From an uncultured Phascolarctobacterium sp. (GTDB lineage Bacteria; Bacillota; Negativicutes; Acidaminococcales; Acidaminococcaceae): DNA of 64,000 nt. The notes beneath the pieces are model-generated. The model was not told the DNA's origin. It was given only the letters and a program-made list of their open reading frames with translations, and did not search any database. A program made the position numbers and the translations under genes. Location of the stretch: positions 1-64,000 of the forward strand of contig CASFJU010000016.1 in the NCBI GenBank assembly GCA_949295115.1, in the 5' to 3' direction. The stretch's first letter is position 1; each line of letters starts with the position of its first letter. Positions 32,632 through 40,976 of the stretch are shown here, piece after piece.

Positions 32632-33303
32632 TTATTTTTGCATTTTGCCGCTGTTTAATCCTTGGGCGGATTTTTTGCGCGAGCGTTCGTAAACCACGTC
32701 GCCGTTGGCCAGCGCCCACAAATAAAAGCTGGCAACCGATGCATACGGGCTGTAACGCTTATGGTATTTTGCCAACAGCGCAGGCGTTATTTTTTTGTGC
32801 CCGTACAAAAGCTTCAGCCCGTTCTGGATTGCAACATCGCCGCCGCTTAAAATATTGGCGCGCCCCAGCGAAAATATCAGCTGCATTTCCGCCGTCCATT
32901 TGCCGATGCCGTCAAGCTTCATCAGTTCTGCGCACACTTCTTCATCGCTCATCTGCGCAAAGCTTGCAAAATCAAGCTCGCCGCCAAGCACTTTAGCAGC
33001 CAGACGCTTAATATACACAGCCTTACGGCCGGATAATCCGCATGCGCGCAGTTCGTCCTCCGTCACGGCTTCAATCGCCTGCGGTGTTACCTGCCCGCCC
33101 AAAAGCGTCACAAAACGCTGCCACACGCTGGCCTTAGCCTTGCGCGATATCTGCTGCCCGGCAATGGAATTTACCAGCGACACAAAAATATCCGGAAACA
33201 GCTCGCGCCTGATATAACCTGCTTTTTCAATCACTGCCGCCAACCGTTTATCCTTCTTTTTTAAGTAATTCAGTTCCTTATCGCCGTAGGCAAAATAAAC
33301 CAT
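32632..33303 (-). CDS. DNA-3-methyladenine glycosylase II family (AlkA-like, HhH-GPD)
   Basis: 223 residues. Helix-hairpin-helix LDGIGKWTAEM followed by the catalytic-Asp loop SGGDVAIQNGL, and N-terminal NSIAGQQISRKAKASVW, the hallmark of the HhH-GPD superfamily of AlkA type. Removes alkylated purines from DNA for base-excision repair. The short N-terminus lacks the extra domain of E. coli AlkA. Start is the ATG five bases after AGGGG; the GTG six bases upstream overlaps the site. Confidence 0.88.
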   Translation of the reverse strand: MVYFAYGDKELNYLKKKDKRLAAVIEKAGYIRRELFPDIFVSLVNSIAGQQISRKAKASVWQRFVTLLGGQVTPQAIEAVTEDELRACGLSGRKAVYIKRLAAKVLGGELDFASFAQMSDEEVCAELMKLDGIGKWTAEMQLIFSLGRANILSGGDVAIQNGLKLLYGHKKITPALLAKYHKRYSPYASVASFYLWALANGDVVYERSRKKSAQGLNSGKMQK

Positions 33304-33317
33304 GCGCACCCCTATAA

Positions 33318-33342
33318 CAAAAAACGCGCCGTAAAAGGCGCG
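33318..33342 (-). terminator. Terminator of tRNA-Ser(TGA)
   Basis: Stem CGCGCC/GGCGCG followed by TTTTTT on the minus strand, lying between the tRNA and the glycosylase start. Confidence 0.85.
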
Positions 33343-33355
33343 GGCGGTAAAATCG

Positions 33356-33443
33356 TGGCGGAGAGGGTGGGATTCGAACCCACGGAGGCTTGCACCTCGC
33401 TGGTTTTCAAGACCAGAGCCTTAAACCACTCGACCACCTCTCC
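33356..33443 (-). tRNA. tRNA-Ser(TGA), CCA encoded
   Basis: 88 bases: acceptor GGAGAGG/CCTCTCC, anticodon stem-loop CTGGT-CTTGAAA-ACCAG with TGA, long variable arm, T arm GTGGG-TTCGAAT-CCCAC, discriminator G and templated CCA. Confidence 0.95.
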
Positions 33444-33456
33444 CTGCTAATTTTTA

Positions 33457-33485
33457 ATTATATGATAAATACGCGCCGCCGTCAA
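33457..33485 (-). promoter_or_regulatory. Promoter of tRNA-Ser(TGA)
   Basis: TTGACG and TATAAT with a 17-bp spacer on the minus strand, 13 bases before the tRNA. The -35 box touches the end of the cyclodeaminase gene. Confidence 0.85.
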
Positions 33486-33487
33486 TA

Positions 33488-34120
33488 TTATTTTAAAACT
33501 TCGTCGGTACGCGCCAGCACAAAGGCTTCTATTTCCATGGCTTTGGCCTCCAGCTGCTGCATTTTGGCACGCGCCGCCGCCACGTATTCATCGTCCTTAA
33601 TCAACCCCAGGTTGATTTTTACGTTGTACAATGCACTACGCAAAGCCGCACGCGCCATAAGGGCGGATACCGTACCGTCGCTGATGGCGTTGGGGTTGCC
33701 GAACACGATGAGCTTGCGCGCCAACTTCAGCACTTCAAGGCTTTTGTTGGCAATCTGCATGGGCACTTCTGCCGCAGCAATGGCTGCCTGCCCGATTGCC
33801 GCCGTGCGCATGGCTTTTTCCGTATCCGTAGCCTTCGGCATTTTGTAGGCTTCCATAAATTTATTGAACACTGCCGCATCGTCGTCCGCCAGCTGTGCCA
33901 GCTCCAAACGCAGCTTATCAGCAGCGATGATGATTTCCAGCGCCATTTTATCGTTGGCTTCGCTGCCGGCCTTGCCAGCCGTTAAATTGCCCAGCATCGC
34001 CGTTAAGGCTGCCGCAGTCGCGCCGCAAAGTGCAGATGCCGCACCGCCGCCCGGCGTAGGCTGCTTGCTTGCCAGTTCTTCCAAAAATTTTTCGCAGGTT
34101 GTATCAAGTAATTTTTCCAT
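33488..34120 (-). CDS. Cyclodeaminase/cyclohydrolase family protein (FTCD C-terminal domain)
   Basis: 210 residues, all helical, with the signature PTPGGGAASALCGATAAAL at residues 21-39 that binds folate. Stand-alone members are formimidoyl-THF cyclodeaminase or methenyl-THF cyclohydrolase (FchA), feeding one-carbon units into the folate pool, often from histidine breakdown. No hut or other folate gene is next to it, so the exact reaction is open. ATG after GGAGGG. Confidence 0.85.
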   Translation of the reverse strand: MEKLLDTTCEKFLEELASKQPTPGGGAASALCGATAAALTAMLGNLTAGKAGSEANDKMALEIIIAADKLRLELAQLADDDAAVFNKFMEAYKMPKATDTEKAMRTAAIGQAAIAAAEVPMQIANKSLEVLKLARKLIVFGNPNAISDGTVSALMARAALRSALYNVKINLGLIKDDEYVAAARAKMQQLEAKAMEIEAFVLARTDEVLK

Positions 34121-34129
34121 AATGCCCTC

Positions 34130-34424
34130 CTATTTTAACACCAGCCGCGAATCCACGCGGTAGTTTATAACCTTCGCTTTTGCCAAAGCCCTTGCCAGTA
34201 TTTCTGCATCCTGCCCGGCAGGATAGGGGTTTTTGACGTTTTTGATGCTTGTATAGCCGTCACCGCCGTCCAGCAGAAAATCATTAACAGCAACGCGGTA
34301 AAATTTATCCGGTTGCAAAGCCATGCCAGTCGTTTACGCTATAAATATCAAGTTCTACAGGAGCGGCAAAAGCTGTTGCCGCCCACAAGCATAATGTGAA
34401 TAGAATTGTTAGGAATTTTTTCAT
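34130..34424 (-). pseudogene. 5'-nucleotidase/UshA-type gene reduced to its two ends by internal deletion
   Basis: An ATG at 34424 opens a signal peptide (MKKFLTILFTLCLWAATAFA) and the first strand of a metallophosphatase, VELDIYSVNDWHGF, the N-terminus of the 5'-nucleotidase family. It runs directly, out of frame, into LQPDKFYRVAVNDFLLDGGDGYT, the C-terminal 5_nucleotid_C signature that normally lies some 400-450 residues later. The upstream frame stops at once (GGA TAA). So the middle of the gene has been lost and the ends joined near 34325. The 64-codon C-terminal frame is not a real gene. Confidence 0.85.
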
Positions 34425-34439
34425 ATTGTACCTTTAATA

Positions 34440-34931
34440 TTACTTTTCAAGGCTTTCAAGAAGAGCTATATCATGTTTATCCTTATCTCTTAATTCATAT
34501 CCTGAATGGAAAATCTTTTGTCCTTTTAAAGATATACATGGAATTGTTTTTCCTTCAAAAAAGGCACTGCCAAAATAGTCTTTTTCAAATTCATACCATC
34601 CACCACCTAAAGCCGCTTGTTTTGATGTTCCATCATCATTTAAAACAAACGGGTGGATGTCTAAATAGCCAAGCTTATCACTATATAACTCTATTCTTAT
34701 GGGGCGCCAGTCAGTATCAATTTTATACCCCAAATCCATAAGGATATTTAACAATTTTTCTGTATATTCAGCATCAAAATTTATATCTATATCCCTATGA
34801 ATCCTTGTCTGTTTGCCTGCTAAAATATCTACACCCCATCCGCCATCAAGCCAATAAGTAATTCCCATATTCTCAAACAATTCTATTACTTTTATTAAAT
34901 CTTCTTTCGTTGTTATTTCTTTTCTTCCCAT
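34440..34931 (-). CDS. Lnu(A)-like lincosamide nucleotidyltransferase
   Basis: 163 residues, against about 161 for LnuA. The pattern WLDGGWGVDILAGKQTR, HRDIDINFDA, LGYLDIHP, PCISLKGQKIFHSGYEL follows the LnuA/LinA family throughout; GG and HxDxD are the nucleotidyltransferase motifs. LnuA adenylylates a hydroxyl of lincomycin/clindamycin and inactivates it. AT-rich, with its own ribosome site (AGGGAG), flanked by a non-coding repeat on one side and a deletion scar on the other, all signs of lateral arrival. Whether the substrate is lincosamide cannot be proved from sequence. Confidence 0.8.
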   Translation of the reverse strand: MGRKEITTKEDLIKVIELFENMGITYWLDGGWGVDILAGKQTRIHRDIDINFDAEYTEKLLNILMDLGYKIDTDWRPIRIELYSDKLGYLDIHPFVLNDDGTSKQAALGGGWYEFEKDYFGSAFFEGKTIPCISLKGQKIFHSGYELRDKDKHDIALLESLEK

Positions 34932-35047
34932 ACAATTTCTCCCTTATAACTTTTGATTTATCATTCGTTTGCCACTCTCTAAAATCAATAACTAAGAAGG
35001 CACTCACCAGCACACGGAAACATTTCTAATCTAACTAAAAAACTTCC

Positions 35048-35265
35048 ACGGTACGAATTTGAGCGAAGCCGCGACTTTCAAAAAATAGGCGAAACTTTCA
35101 CTAACAAGGCACTTGCAGCTTTTGCCGGAGGATGTCTGAGCGAAGCGAGTTTCCGTAGGCGCTGCAAGTGGCAAACTTCTTTGATTCTGAGCCGTTAAGT
35201 TTTTTTGATTAAGAAAATTAAAAGCAATATAGTAACTACAAAGACGTAACCAAAAATAACCTACC
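35048..35265. repeat. Second copy of the 3.2-kb non-coding element
   Basis: Within a 408-base gene-free stretch, 35071-35152 matches 3551-3632 with one mismatch, TGATTCTGAGCCGTTAAG recurs after it, and the right end (35222-35263) matches 3732-3772 loosely. This copy keeps a ~30-base piece missing from the other, completing a stem GCACTTGCAGC/GCTGCAAGTG around a GAGCGAAGCGAG loop, and lacks the left inverted end. Bases 34932-35047 show nothing further. Confidence 0.75.
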
Positions 35266-35310
35266 CTAATTTTACCACACTCAAACTCTCAATTAAACAT
35301 CTTAAAGGTA

Positions 35311-35340
35311 TAAAAAAGGCAGGGCTTGCGCTCTGCCTTT
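35311..35340 (-). terminator. Terminator of the envelope superoperon
   Basis: On the minus strand AAGGCAGAGC/GCCCTGCCTT with loop GCAA, then TTTTTTA, right at the stop codon of the last gene. Confidence 0.85.
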
Positions 35341-35756
35341 TATTTATTATTTAAATATCGTTTTACCAGCACTGCCGCTGCGTAACCGTCCAGCGGTTCG
35401 GGCGGTACACGCAAGCCTTCTGGCAAAAGCGCGCGCCAGCCGTGCGGCTTATTGAGCTGCCAATACAAAGTACGCGCCTGTTCCGTGCTGTGCTTTTCGT
35501 CAATTTCTATCACCGGCACGCCGGTAAAAACCTGCCCCAGCACCTTATACACCGGTTTGGTGTTGGTGCCGTTGCCGATAATTACAGCTTTAATCGCCGC
35601 GCCGCATTCTGCGTTCAGCTTTGTTAAAACTTCCGCCAGCGTTTTGGTTTCCACCCATTGGGCGCTGATAACTTCGCCGTCAGGCTTAACCTTTGCCACG
35701 CCGGTTTTATAGCTGCCGGGGTCAATGCCAAGTAAAAACTCATTCTTTGTCTGCAT
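35340..35756 (-). CDS. RuvC/YqgF-like RNase H-fold protein
   Basis: 138 residues. N-terminal GIDPGSYKTGVA gives the first catalytic Asp, AVIIGNGTNTKPV and VIEIDEKHSTEQAR the following motifs, and PEPLDGYAAAVL the last Asp, as in RuvC and YqgF proteins. Stand-alone relatives occur in Negativicutes and cyanobacteria beside DUF3084. Role unknown; a nuclease or structure-specific DNA/RNA enzyme is likely. It overlaps the DUF3084 gene by 17 bases; start is the ATG after GAGG. Confidence 0.75.
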   Translation of the reverse strand: MQTKNEFLLGIDPGSYKTGVAKVKPDGEVISAQWVETKTLAEVLTKLNAECGAAIKAVIIGNGTNTKPVYKVLGQVFTGVPVIEIDEKHSTEQARTLYWQLNKPHGWRALLPEGLRVPPEPLDGYAAAVLVKRYLNNK

Positions 35757-36873
35757 CTTCAACCTCTAAACGCAGCAGCACCGGGCCGGAGGTATAAATA
35801 TCGCCGCGGGCGTAAGCCTTAAGCATAACCTGCCCGCCCAAATCAGCCATTTTCTCACCGGTCTGCACCATTGTGCCGGCGTCAAGGTTGCCTACCTTGC
35901 CGGTCAGCGGGTCGGGCATTACGCCTGCGCGCACCGCCGTATGGTTAACCTCGTTCAAAAATGCCAGAATCTCACGGTCAAGCCCGTATTTAATATCGCT
36001 TACATCAATAACCTTGCTGAAAATCAGCTCGTTATCCTTGTAAACACATTCGTTATGTACAAGTTCAACAGTACAAATAGCCGGTTCACCGGCGATGATG
36101 TTTGCCACGGCGCGCAGCCTTACAAATACATTGCCGTCGGCAGACTGGATTTCCTTCAGCGCCGCCTGTGCCAGTTCGTTAGGCAGCCACAGCACGCCGA
36201 CAGGTTCTTCGCTGCGGATGCCCATGCGCTGCATTGCCGCTTCGTTAGCCGCGCTCAGGAACATTTCCATCTGCTTGGCGTTTTCTTCGTCGTTCAGCTT
36301 GCTGCTTAAAACACCGGCGTAAATCACTTCGCCGCTGCGGTAAACCACGCTGCCCTCACGCATAGCCACAATGCCGCGGCGCAGGCGTTCCGTAGTTTCT
36401 TCCAGCGAGCCTACTTCTGCTTCCAGAGTCGCTTTCGATTCCGTCAGGGAGTTTACTTCCGCGCGGGCGCGCCCCAGTTCTTCACGGCTGGTGCTTACTT
36501 CGGCCGCAAGCTGCGCCCTTTCGGCGTCCAGCTCCTGTATTTCCTTGTTGCGGTCAGCCAGGTCGGCGCGTGCCTTTTCAATTTCCAGCGACGCTGCTTC
36601 TTTTTCCTTGTTCAGGCTGCGCAGTTCGTCCTGTAACTGCTCCATGCCGAACATAGCAGTCCTCGCGCTGTCGGACGATGCCGCCATTACGATAATCGTC
36701 GTAGCCGCAATTAAAACGCCCGTTATTACCGTCATCAGCACCGAGGTATAATAAGGCCTCAGCCCGAAGACGGACAGTTTTTTCTTGCCGATTTTACTGC
36801 CCAGCTTGTCGCCGATAAAGGCAATCAGCCCGCCGACGACGGCCAGGATAATTATCAGGCGTAACCCAAACAT
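35740..36873 (-). CDS. DUF3084 membrane/coiled-coil protein
   Basis: 377 residues: two N-terminal helices (~4-20 and ~45-65) joined by a basic loop (GDKLGSKIGKKKL), a long coiled coil (~80-165, repeated E/A/L heptads), then a globular C-terminal part. DUF3084 is found in Negativicutes and cyanobacteria; no function is established. Its place at the end of the lpt operon suggests a structural part of the envelope machinery. Confidence 0.85.
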   Translation of the reverse strand: MFGLRLIIILAVVGGLIAFIGDKLGSKIGKKKLSVFGLRPYYTSVLMTVITGVLIAATTIIVMAASSDSARTAMFGMEQLQDELRSLNKEKEAASLEIEKARADLADRNKEIQELDAERAQLAAEVSTSREELGRARAEVNSLTESKATLEAEVGSLEETTERLRRGIVAMREGSVVYRSGEVIYAGVLSSKLNDEENAKQMEMFLSAANEAAMQRMGIRSEEPVGVLWLPNELAQAALKEIQSADGNVFVRLRAVANIIAGEPAICTVELVHNECVYKDNELIFSKVIDVSDIKYGLDREILAFLNEVNHTAVRAGVMPDPLTGKVGNLDAGTMVQTGEKMADLGGQVMLKAYARGDIYTSGPVLLRLEVEDADKE

Positions 36874-36891
36874 AAACTCACCCCAAAATTA

Positions 36892-37983
36892 TTATGCGTT
36901 TTTCTGGCGCAAAAGATAAATACCTACACACAAACAGATAAGGTTCGGCAAAGCGCAGGCCAACAGCGGGTTCATCGCGCCGCCTTTGCCAAGGCCGGTG
37001 GTAAACGTCATAATGGCGTAATAAATAAAGATAACGATAATACTTAAACCCAGGCCGATGGATGAGCTGGTACGCTGTTTCTGCGTGCCCAGCGGCGCGC
37101 CGATCATCGCAAAGAAGAAGCTGGCCATCGGAATGAAGATACGCATGTAAATTTCACACCAGTGGCGCGAGGTCGGCTGGTCCTGCATCTCAAGCATGTG
37201 GATATATTCACGCAGCTCGCGGATAGTCATTTCCTCAGGCTCTTTCTGTTCCCAGGAAATCTGTTCCGGCGCAATGTCGAGCGGGATTATCTGCTCGTCA
37301 AACTTCGCCGTGCTCTGCAAGCCTTCTTCGTCATGTACGGAATAAACAGTGCCGTTGAACAAACGCCAGCTGCCGTTTTCCCAGCGGCCTTCCTTCGCCG
37401 TCTGGATGCGCGCCAGCTTGTGGTTGTCAAATTCCTCGATGGTAATGTCCATCATTTTGCCGGAATGTTCTTCAAAGCGGCGGGCATAGGTCAAACGCTG
37501 GGTGTCGCCGCTCATCGTTTTGATGATGACGTTGTCCTGCGTTTTCGGCTTGGTGTTGCCCTTAATCTGGTATTCCAGTACGCGGGTGTACTGCACTTTG
37601 GAGGCAGGCACTACCTTTTCCGCCCAGACGACGGAGAACATGCTGACGATGAACGCCACAATAAGCACCGGCGCGACAATGCGGTAATAGCTGACGCCGC
37701 CGGATTTCATGGCGATGATTTCACTGCTGCCGGATAATTTGCCGAACGCCATCAAAGACGCCAACAGCATCGACATCGGGAAGGTATAGTTGATAACCTC
37801 CGGCAGGCTGTAAAAGAACAGCCAGGCAATGGTATCCCAGCCCGCGCCGTATTTGGTCATGTACTGCGTAATGCGGTACAGCATGGAGCTGGCAATAAAA
37901 ATACTGGAGAAGGAGGCGATACCGAAGACAAACGGATACAGTAATTCACTTAACACATAACGGTCCAATAAACGTAAACGCAA
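36892..37983 (-). CDS. LptF/LptG family LPS-export permease
   Basis: 363 residues: N-terminal helices (LDRYVLSELLYPFVFGIASFS), beta-jellyroll periplasmic domain (~130-260), and C-terminal helices. It extracts lipopolysaccharide from the inner membrane together with LptB. Only one such gene is present in the cluster, where proteobacteria have lptF and lptG. The start is TTG at 37983, seven bases after GGGGGG; an ATG seven bases upstream is out of frame and soon stops. Confidence 0.9.
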   Translation of the reverse strand: MRLRLLDRYVLSELLYPFVFGIASFSSIFIASSMLYRITQYMTKYGAGWDTIAWLFFYSLPEVINYTFPMSMLLASLMAFGKLSGSSEIIAMKSGGVSYYRIVAPVLIVAFIVSMFSVVWAEKVVPASKVQYTRVLEYQIKGNTKPKTQDNVIIKTMSGDTQRLTYARRFEEHSGKMMDITIEEFDNHKLARIQTAKEGRWENGSWRLFNGTVYSVHDEEGLQSTAKFDEQIIPLDIAPEQISWEQKEPEEMTIRELREYIHMLEMQDQPTSRHWCEIYMRIFIPMASFFFAMIGAPLGTQKQRTSSSIGLGLSIIVIFIYYAIMTFTTGLGKGGAMNPLLACALPNLICLCVGIYLLRQKNA

Positions 37984-37995
37984 TCTTCATCCCCC

Positions 37996-38715
37996 CTACA
38001 TGCTGAAGTTTTCGCCCAGGTAGTATTTGCGCGCTACCGGGTCGTTGGCAATGGTTTCGCTGTCGCCATGCAGCAGTATCTCGCCGTTGGCGAGGATATA
38101 GGCCTTATCGACGATGCTCAAAGTTTCGCGCACGTTGTGGTCGGTAATTAAAATACCGATGCCGCGCTGTGCCAGATGGGCAATCATATTCTGGATATCG
38201 GCCACGGCAATCGGGTCGATGCCAGCAAAAGGCTCGTCCAGCAAAATAAACGCCGGGTCGGTTGCCAGAGCGCGGGCAATTTCCACGCGGCGGCGTTCAC
38301 CGCCGGAAAGCTCCGTGCCTTTGTTTTTGCGGATATGACCGATATGGAACTCCTCAATTAAAGCATTCATTTTTTCAATGCGCTGCTTTTCGGGGATGTT
38401 GTTGGCTTCCAGAATCGCCAGCAGGTTTTCCTCCACCGTCATTTTGCGGAAAATGGACGCCTCCTGCGGCAGATAGCCGATGCCCGCACGCGCGCGCATA
38501 TACATCGGCAAAGCGCTGATATCTTGTCCGTCCAACGTTACCGTTCCGCTGTCAGGCTTGATAATGCCGACAATCATGTAAAACGTGGTGGTTTTACCGG
38601 CGCCGTTAGGGCCGAGCAAACCCACAATGCTGCCCTGCTCCACACGGATGCTGACGTTGTTGACAACGCGCCTGTCGGAATATTCTTTTATAAGGTTAGC
38701 TGTTTCAATTACCAC
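37996..38715 (-). CDS. lptB: LPS export ABC ATPase
   Basis: 239 residues with Walker [10 protein letters not shown], signature LSGGERRR, Walker [14 protein letters not shown] and switch His in ITDHN, the typical LptB sequence. Powers lipopolysaccharide extraction. Starts with GTG overlapping the lptA stop as TAGTG, behind GGAGG. Confidence 0.95.
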   Translation of the reverse strand: MVIETANLIKEYSDRRVVNNVSIRVEQGSIVGLLGPNGAGKTTTFYMIVGIIKPDSGTVTLDGQDISALPMYMRARAGIGYLPQEASIFRKMTVEENLLAILEANNIPEKQRIEKMNALIEEFHIGHIRKNKGTELSGGERRRVEIARALATDPAFILLDEPFAGIDPIAVADIQNMIAHLAQRGIGILITDHNVRETLSIVDKAYILANGEILLHGDSETIANDPVARKYYLGENFSM

Positions 38716-39533
38716 TATGCTGCCTCCACCTGTTCAGTGTTTTCCGCTGTTACAGCTGTTTCGGTTTCTGCGCCCGCTACGTTTTCAGCCGGTGCAGGTT
38801 CTTCTTTAGGTACATAAACTATTTTAATATCGCCAAACGCTTCGGCGCGCTGTCCTTTGGCAGCGTTGCCTGCGTTATGCATAAGCAGGCGGTTGCCGGA
38901 TACGGTGTTGCCGTCCTGCGTTGCGGTAGCGTTGCCGATGAGTTCAACCGTACCGTCGTTGTTGGTGTCGTAAACAGCCTTATCGGCAGATGCCGTTAAA
39001 TTACGCGGCGGGCTTACGATATCGACGTTGCCGGTAGCTTCCGCCATGCCGGTTTTGCCGTTATAGGTAATCTGCGCCGCAGTTAAAACGCTGCCGTCGG
39101 TGCTGCTGAGCTGACCCCACGAACCGATGGTTTCGGCGTATTCAGCGTCGCTGTGGTAGTCAATCTGCTCTGCGGTCAGGGTTTTATCTTCTTTCGTCAC
39201 GCTGGCGCTGCCAACTGCCGAAACATAATCTTCGCTGTGCATTACAAAGGTTGCGCAGGTAATGTGCGCGTCGTCCTTATCGGCAACAACGCCGCCGGTC
39301 AGCCTGCCGGTCATGGTTTTGCTGTTAAATTCCGCTGCGGCAGAGGTAGCCTTGCCGCCGTCGTGCAAAATAACAACATTGCCTTTGGCAGTGCCGTCGC
39401 CGCTTTTCATATCGTATTCAATTTCGTCAGCCTTTACGCTGAAGCCGCCTTCGGCCGCATAAGCCGGTACATGCACCTGCGCGCCCATAATCAGCAGGGC
39501 TGCCGCCAGCGCGATAGCTGTTTTTATCTTCAT
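38715..39533 (-). CDS. lptA: LptA-like periplasmic LPS bridge (OstA-like)
   Basis: 272 residues with signal peptide (cleavage after AYA, ~27) and OstA-type repeats ([59 protein letters not shown], and a fourth). Forms the beta-jellyroll bridge across the periplasm. A Pro/Glu/Ala tail (~245-272) is extra compared with E. coli LptA. Confidence 0.85.
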   Translation of the reverse strand: MKIKTAIALAAALLIMGAQVHVPAYAAEGGFSVKADEIEYDMKSGDGTAKGNVVILHDGGKATSAAAEFNSKTMTGRLTGGVVADKDDAHITCATFVMHSEDYVSAVGSASVTKEDKTLTAEQIDYHSDAEYAETIGSWGQLSSTDGSVLTAAQITYNGKTGMAEATGNVDIVSPPRNLTASADKAVYDTNNDGTVELIGNATATQDGNTVSGNRLLMHNAGNAAKGQRAEAFGDIKIVYVPKEEPAPAENVAGAETETAVTAENTEQVEAA

Positions 39534-39535
39534 TG

Positions 39536-40081
39536 TTACAGTTCCCCTTTCTGTACTTCGGCATGGCCGCTTAATTTAAAATGTTCAAATTTGCTGCTGG
39601 TTACAATTTTATCTGCCAACGCGGTGTGCTCGTCCTTTACAACCTTTACCTTTCCGGTCGCCGTAATAACGTCGTCCTTCTGGTTCCAGGCAATTTCTTC
39701 GGCAGTTATCTCGCCGCCGGTGGAAAGTACGGCTTTAACGCCGCGGTCCAGCGCAAAGTTTTTGTCGTCGTTATTTATTTTGCCGCCGCCGGCTACAACG
39801 TCGATAACGGAGCCGTCCTCGCGGTAAATTTTGCCTTTAACGCCTTTCAGCACAGCTTCGCCGCTGCCGGAAACACTTTCCAGTTCTTCAACGGAAAACT
39901 CCCACAGCACTTTGCCGTCCTGCTCGCGGTTAACGGTTGTATTTTTTACAACGGCGCTTGCAACTTCGGTTACAACATTTTCCGGGTTCTTCGGCGCCTC
40001 GCCGCCAAACATCAGCCAGGCGATGATGGCCGCCGCCACGGCAATGCCGCCGGCAATCAGTAACAATCCTTTATTCTTCAC
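39536..40081 (-). CDS. lptC: LptC-like membrane-anchored LPS transport protein
   Basis: 181 residues: one N-terminal helix (~4-24) and a periplasmic jellyroll domain (WEFSVEELESVSGSGEAVLKGVKGKIY, ALDRGVKAVL, ITATGKVKVV). Receives lipopolysaccharide from LptFG/LptB and hands it to LptA. Overlaps the acyltransferase gene by 11 bases. Confidence 0.85.
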   Translation of the reverse strand: MKNKGLLLIAGGIAVAAAIIAWLMFGGEAPKNPENVVTEVASAVVKNTTVNREQDGKVLWEFSVEELESVSGSGEAVLKGVKGKIYREDGSVIDVVAGGGKINNDDKNFALDRGVKAVLSTGGEITAEEIAWNQKDDVITATGKVKVVKDEHTALADKIVTSSKFEHFKLSGHAEVQKGEL

Positions 40082-40976
40082 CCTGCTTTAGCTCCTTTTC
40101 CTCCGGCGGCGTATAAGGGGTATTCCAGCGGTGCTGGAACCACAGCCAGTTATCCGGGTATTCTTTGATAACTTCTTCGACAATCTGCGTCATTTTTAAA
40201 GTTACCTTATAATCATCGGCTTTGCGGTCGCCGGTATTTTCGTAGTAAATGGGGTCCTTAACAATGGCCTGATGCCCGTAATTGCCTTCCTTGCGCACAA
40301 TAAATATCGGCACAATCGGCGCGTCAAACTTACGCGAAAAATACGCAGGGCCGGTCGGTGTCGATGCCATTTTACCGAGGAACGGCACGAAGATACCGTC
40401 GTAGCCGCCGTCCTGGTCGGCAATCAGCCCCAGCATGCGTTTTTTCTTCATCGCACGTGCGCAGCCCAAAATTTCGCTTGTCCCGCGCGAGAAAATTTCC
40501 TGCCCCACGCCGGTACGCAGTTCGTTCATAAAGTCGCTGTAAATATGGTTCGGCTGCGGTTTTTCAACAGCGCTCAGCGGAAATCCGTTCAGCGCCAGCG
40601 CCGCGCCCAGCCATTCCCAGTTATCCATGTGGCAGGCCAGCATAACAACGCCCTTGCCTTCTCCCAGCGCTTCCCACAGCACTTCGGGGCGGTCAAAGCT
40701 TACCAGCCCGCGGATATTGTCTTTATTTAAAGCCGGCATGTACATTATTTCCATAAAGGTTGCGCCCAGTTTGACGAACAGGCTGTGAATGGTTTTCTTT
40801 GCCTGCTCATCGCTGTAGCCAAGGCGTTCTTTAATGGTTTCTTCCGCCCTGATGCGCTGCTTTTTGGCAATGATGTAGTACAGCCTGCCCAGCCCCAAGC
40901 CGATTTTGACAACCAGCTTATAAGGCAGGTGGCTGATAATCCAGCTCATGCTTTTTAACAAATAATAAAGCCACAT
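40071..40976 (-). CDS. Lipid A late acyltransferase, LpxL/LpxM type (first copy)
   Basis: 301 residues, N-terminal hydrophobic segment, and the HX4E catalytic motif as ACHMDNWEW (~115), followed by ADQDGGYDGIFVPFLG and PTGPAYFSRKFDAPIVPIF. Adds a secondary acyl chain to Kdo2-lipid A at the inner membrane. A paralogue lies between lpxD and lpxC; the two probably act one after the other. Confidence 0.9.
   Translation of the reverse strand: MWLYYLLKSMSWIISHLPYKLVVKIGLGLGRLYYIIAKKQRIRAEETIKERLGYSDEQAKKTIHSLFVKLGATFMEIMYMPALNKDNIRGLVSFDRPEVLWEALGEGKGVVMLACHMDNWEWLGAALALNGFPLSAVEKPQPNHIYSDFMNELRTGVGQEIFSRGTSEILGCARAMKKKRMLGLIADQDGGYDGIFVPFLGKMASTPTGPAYFSRKFDAPIVPIFIVRKEGNYGHQAIVKDPIYYENTGDRKADDYKVTLKMTQIVEEVIKEYPDNWLWFQHRWNTPYTPPEEKELKQGEE

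Noticed and set aside
34130-34324. Independent 64-residue gene
   Set aside because: Its sequence is the C-terminal end of 5'-nucleotidases and its ATG arises at the deletion junction.
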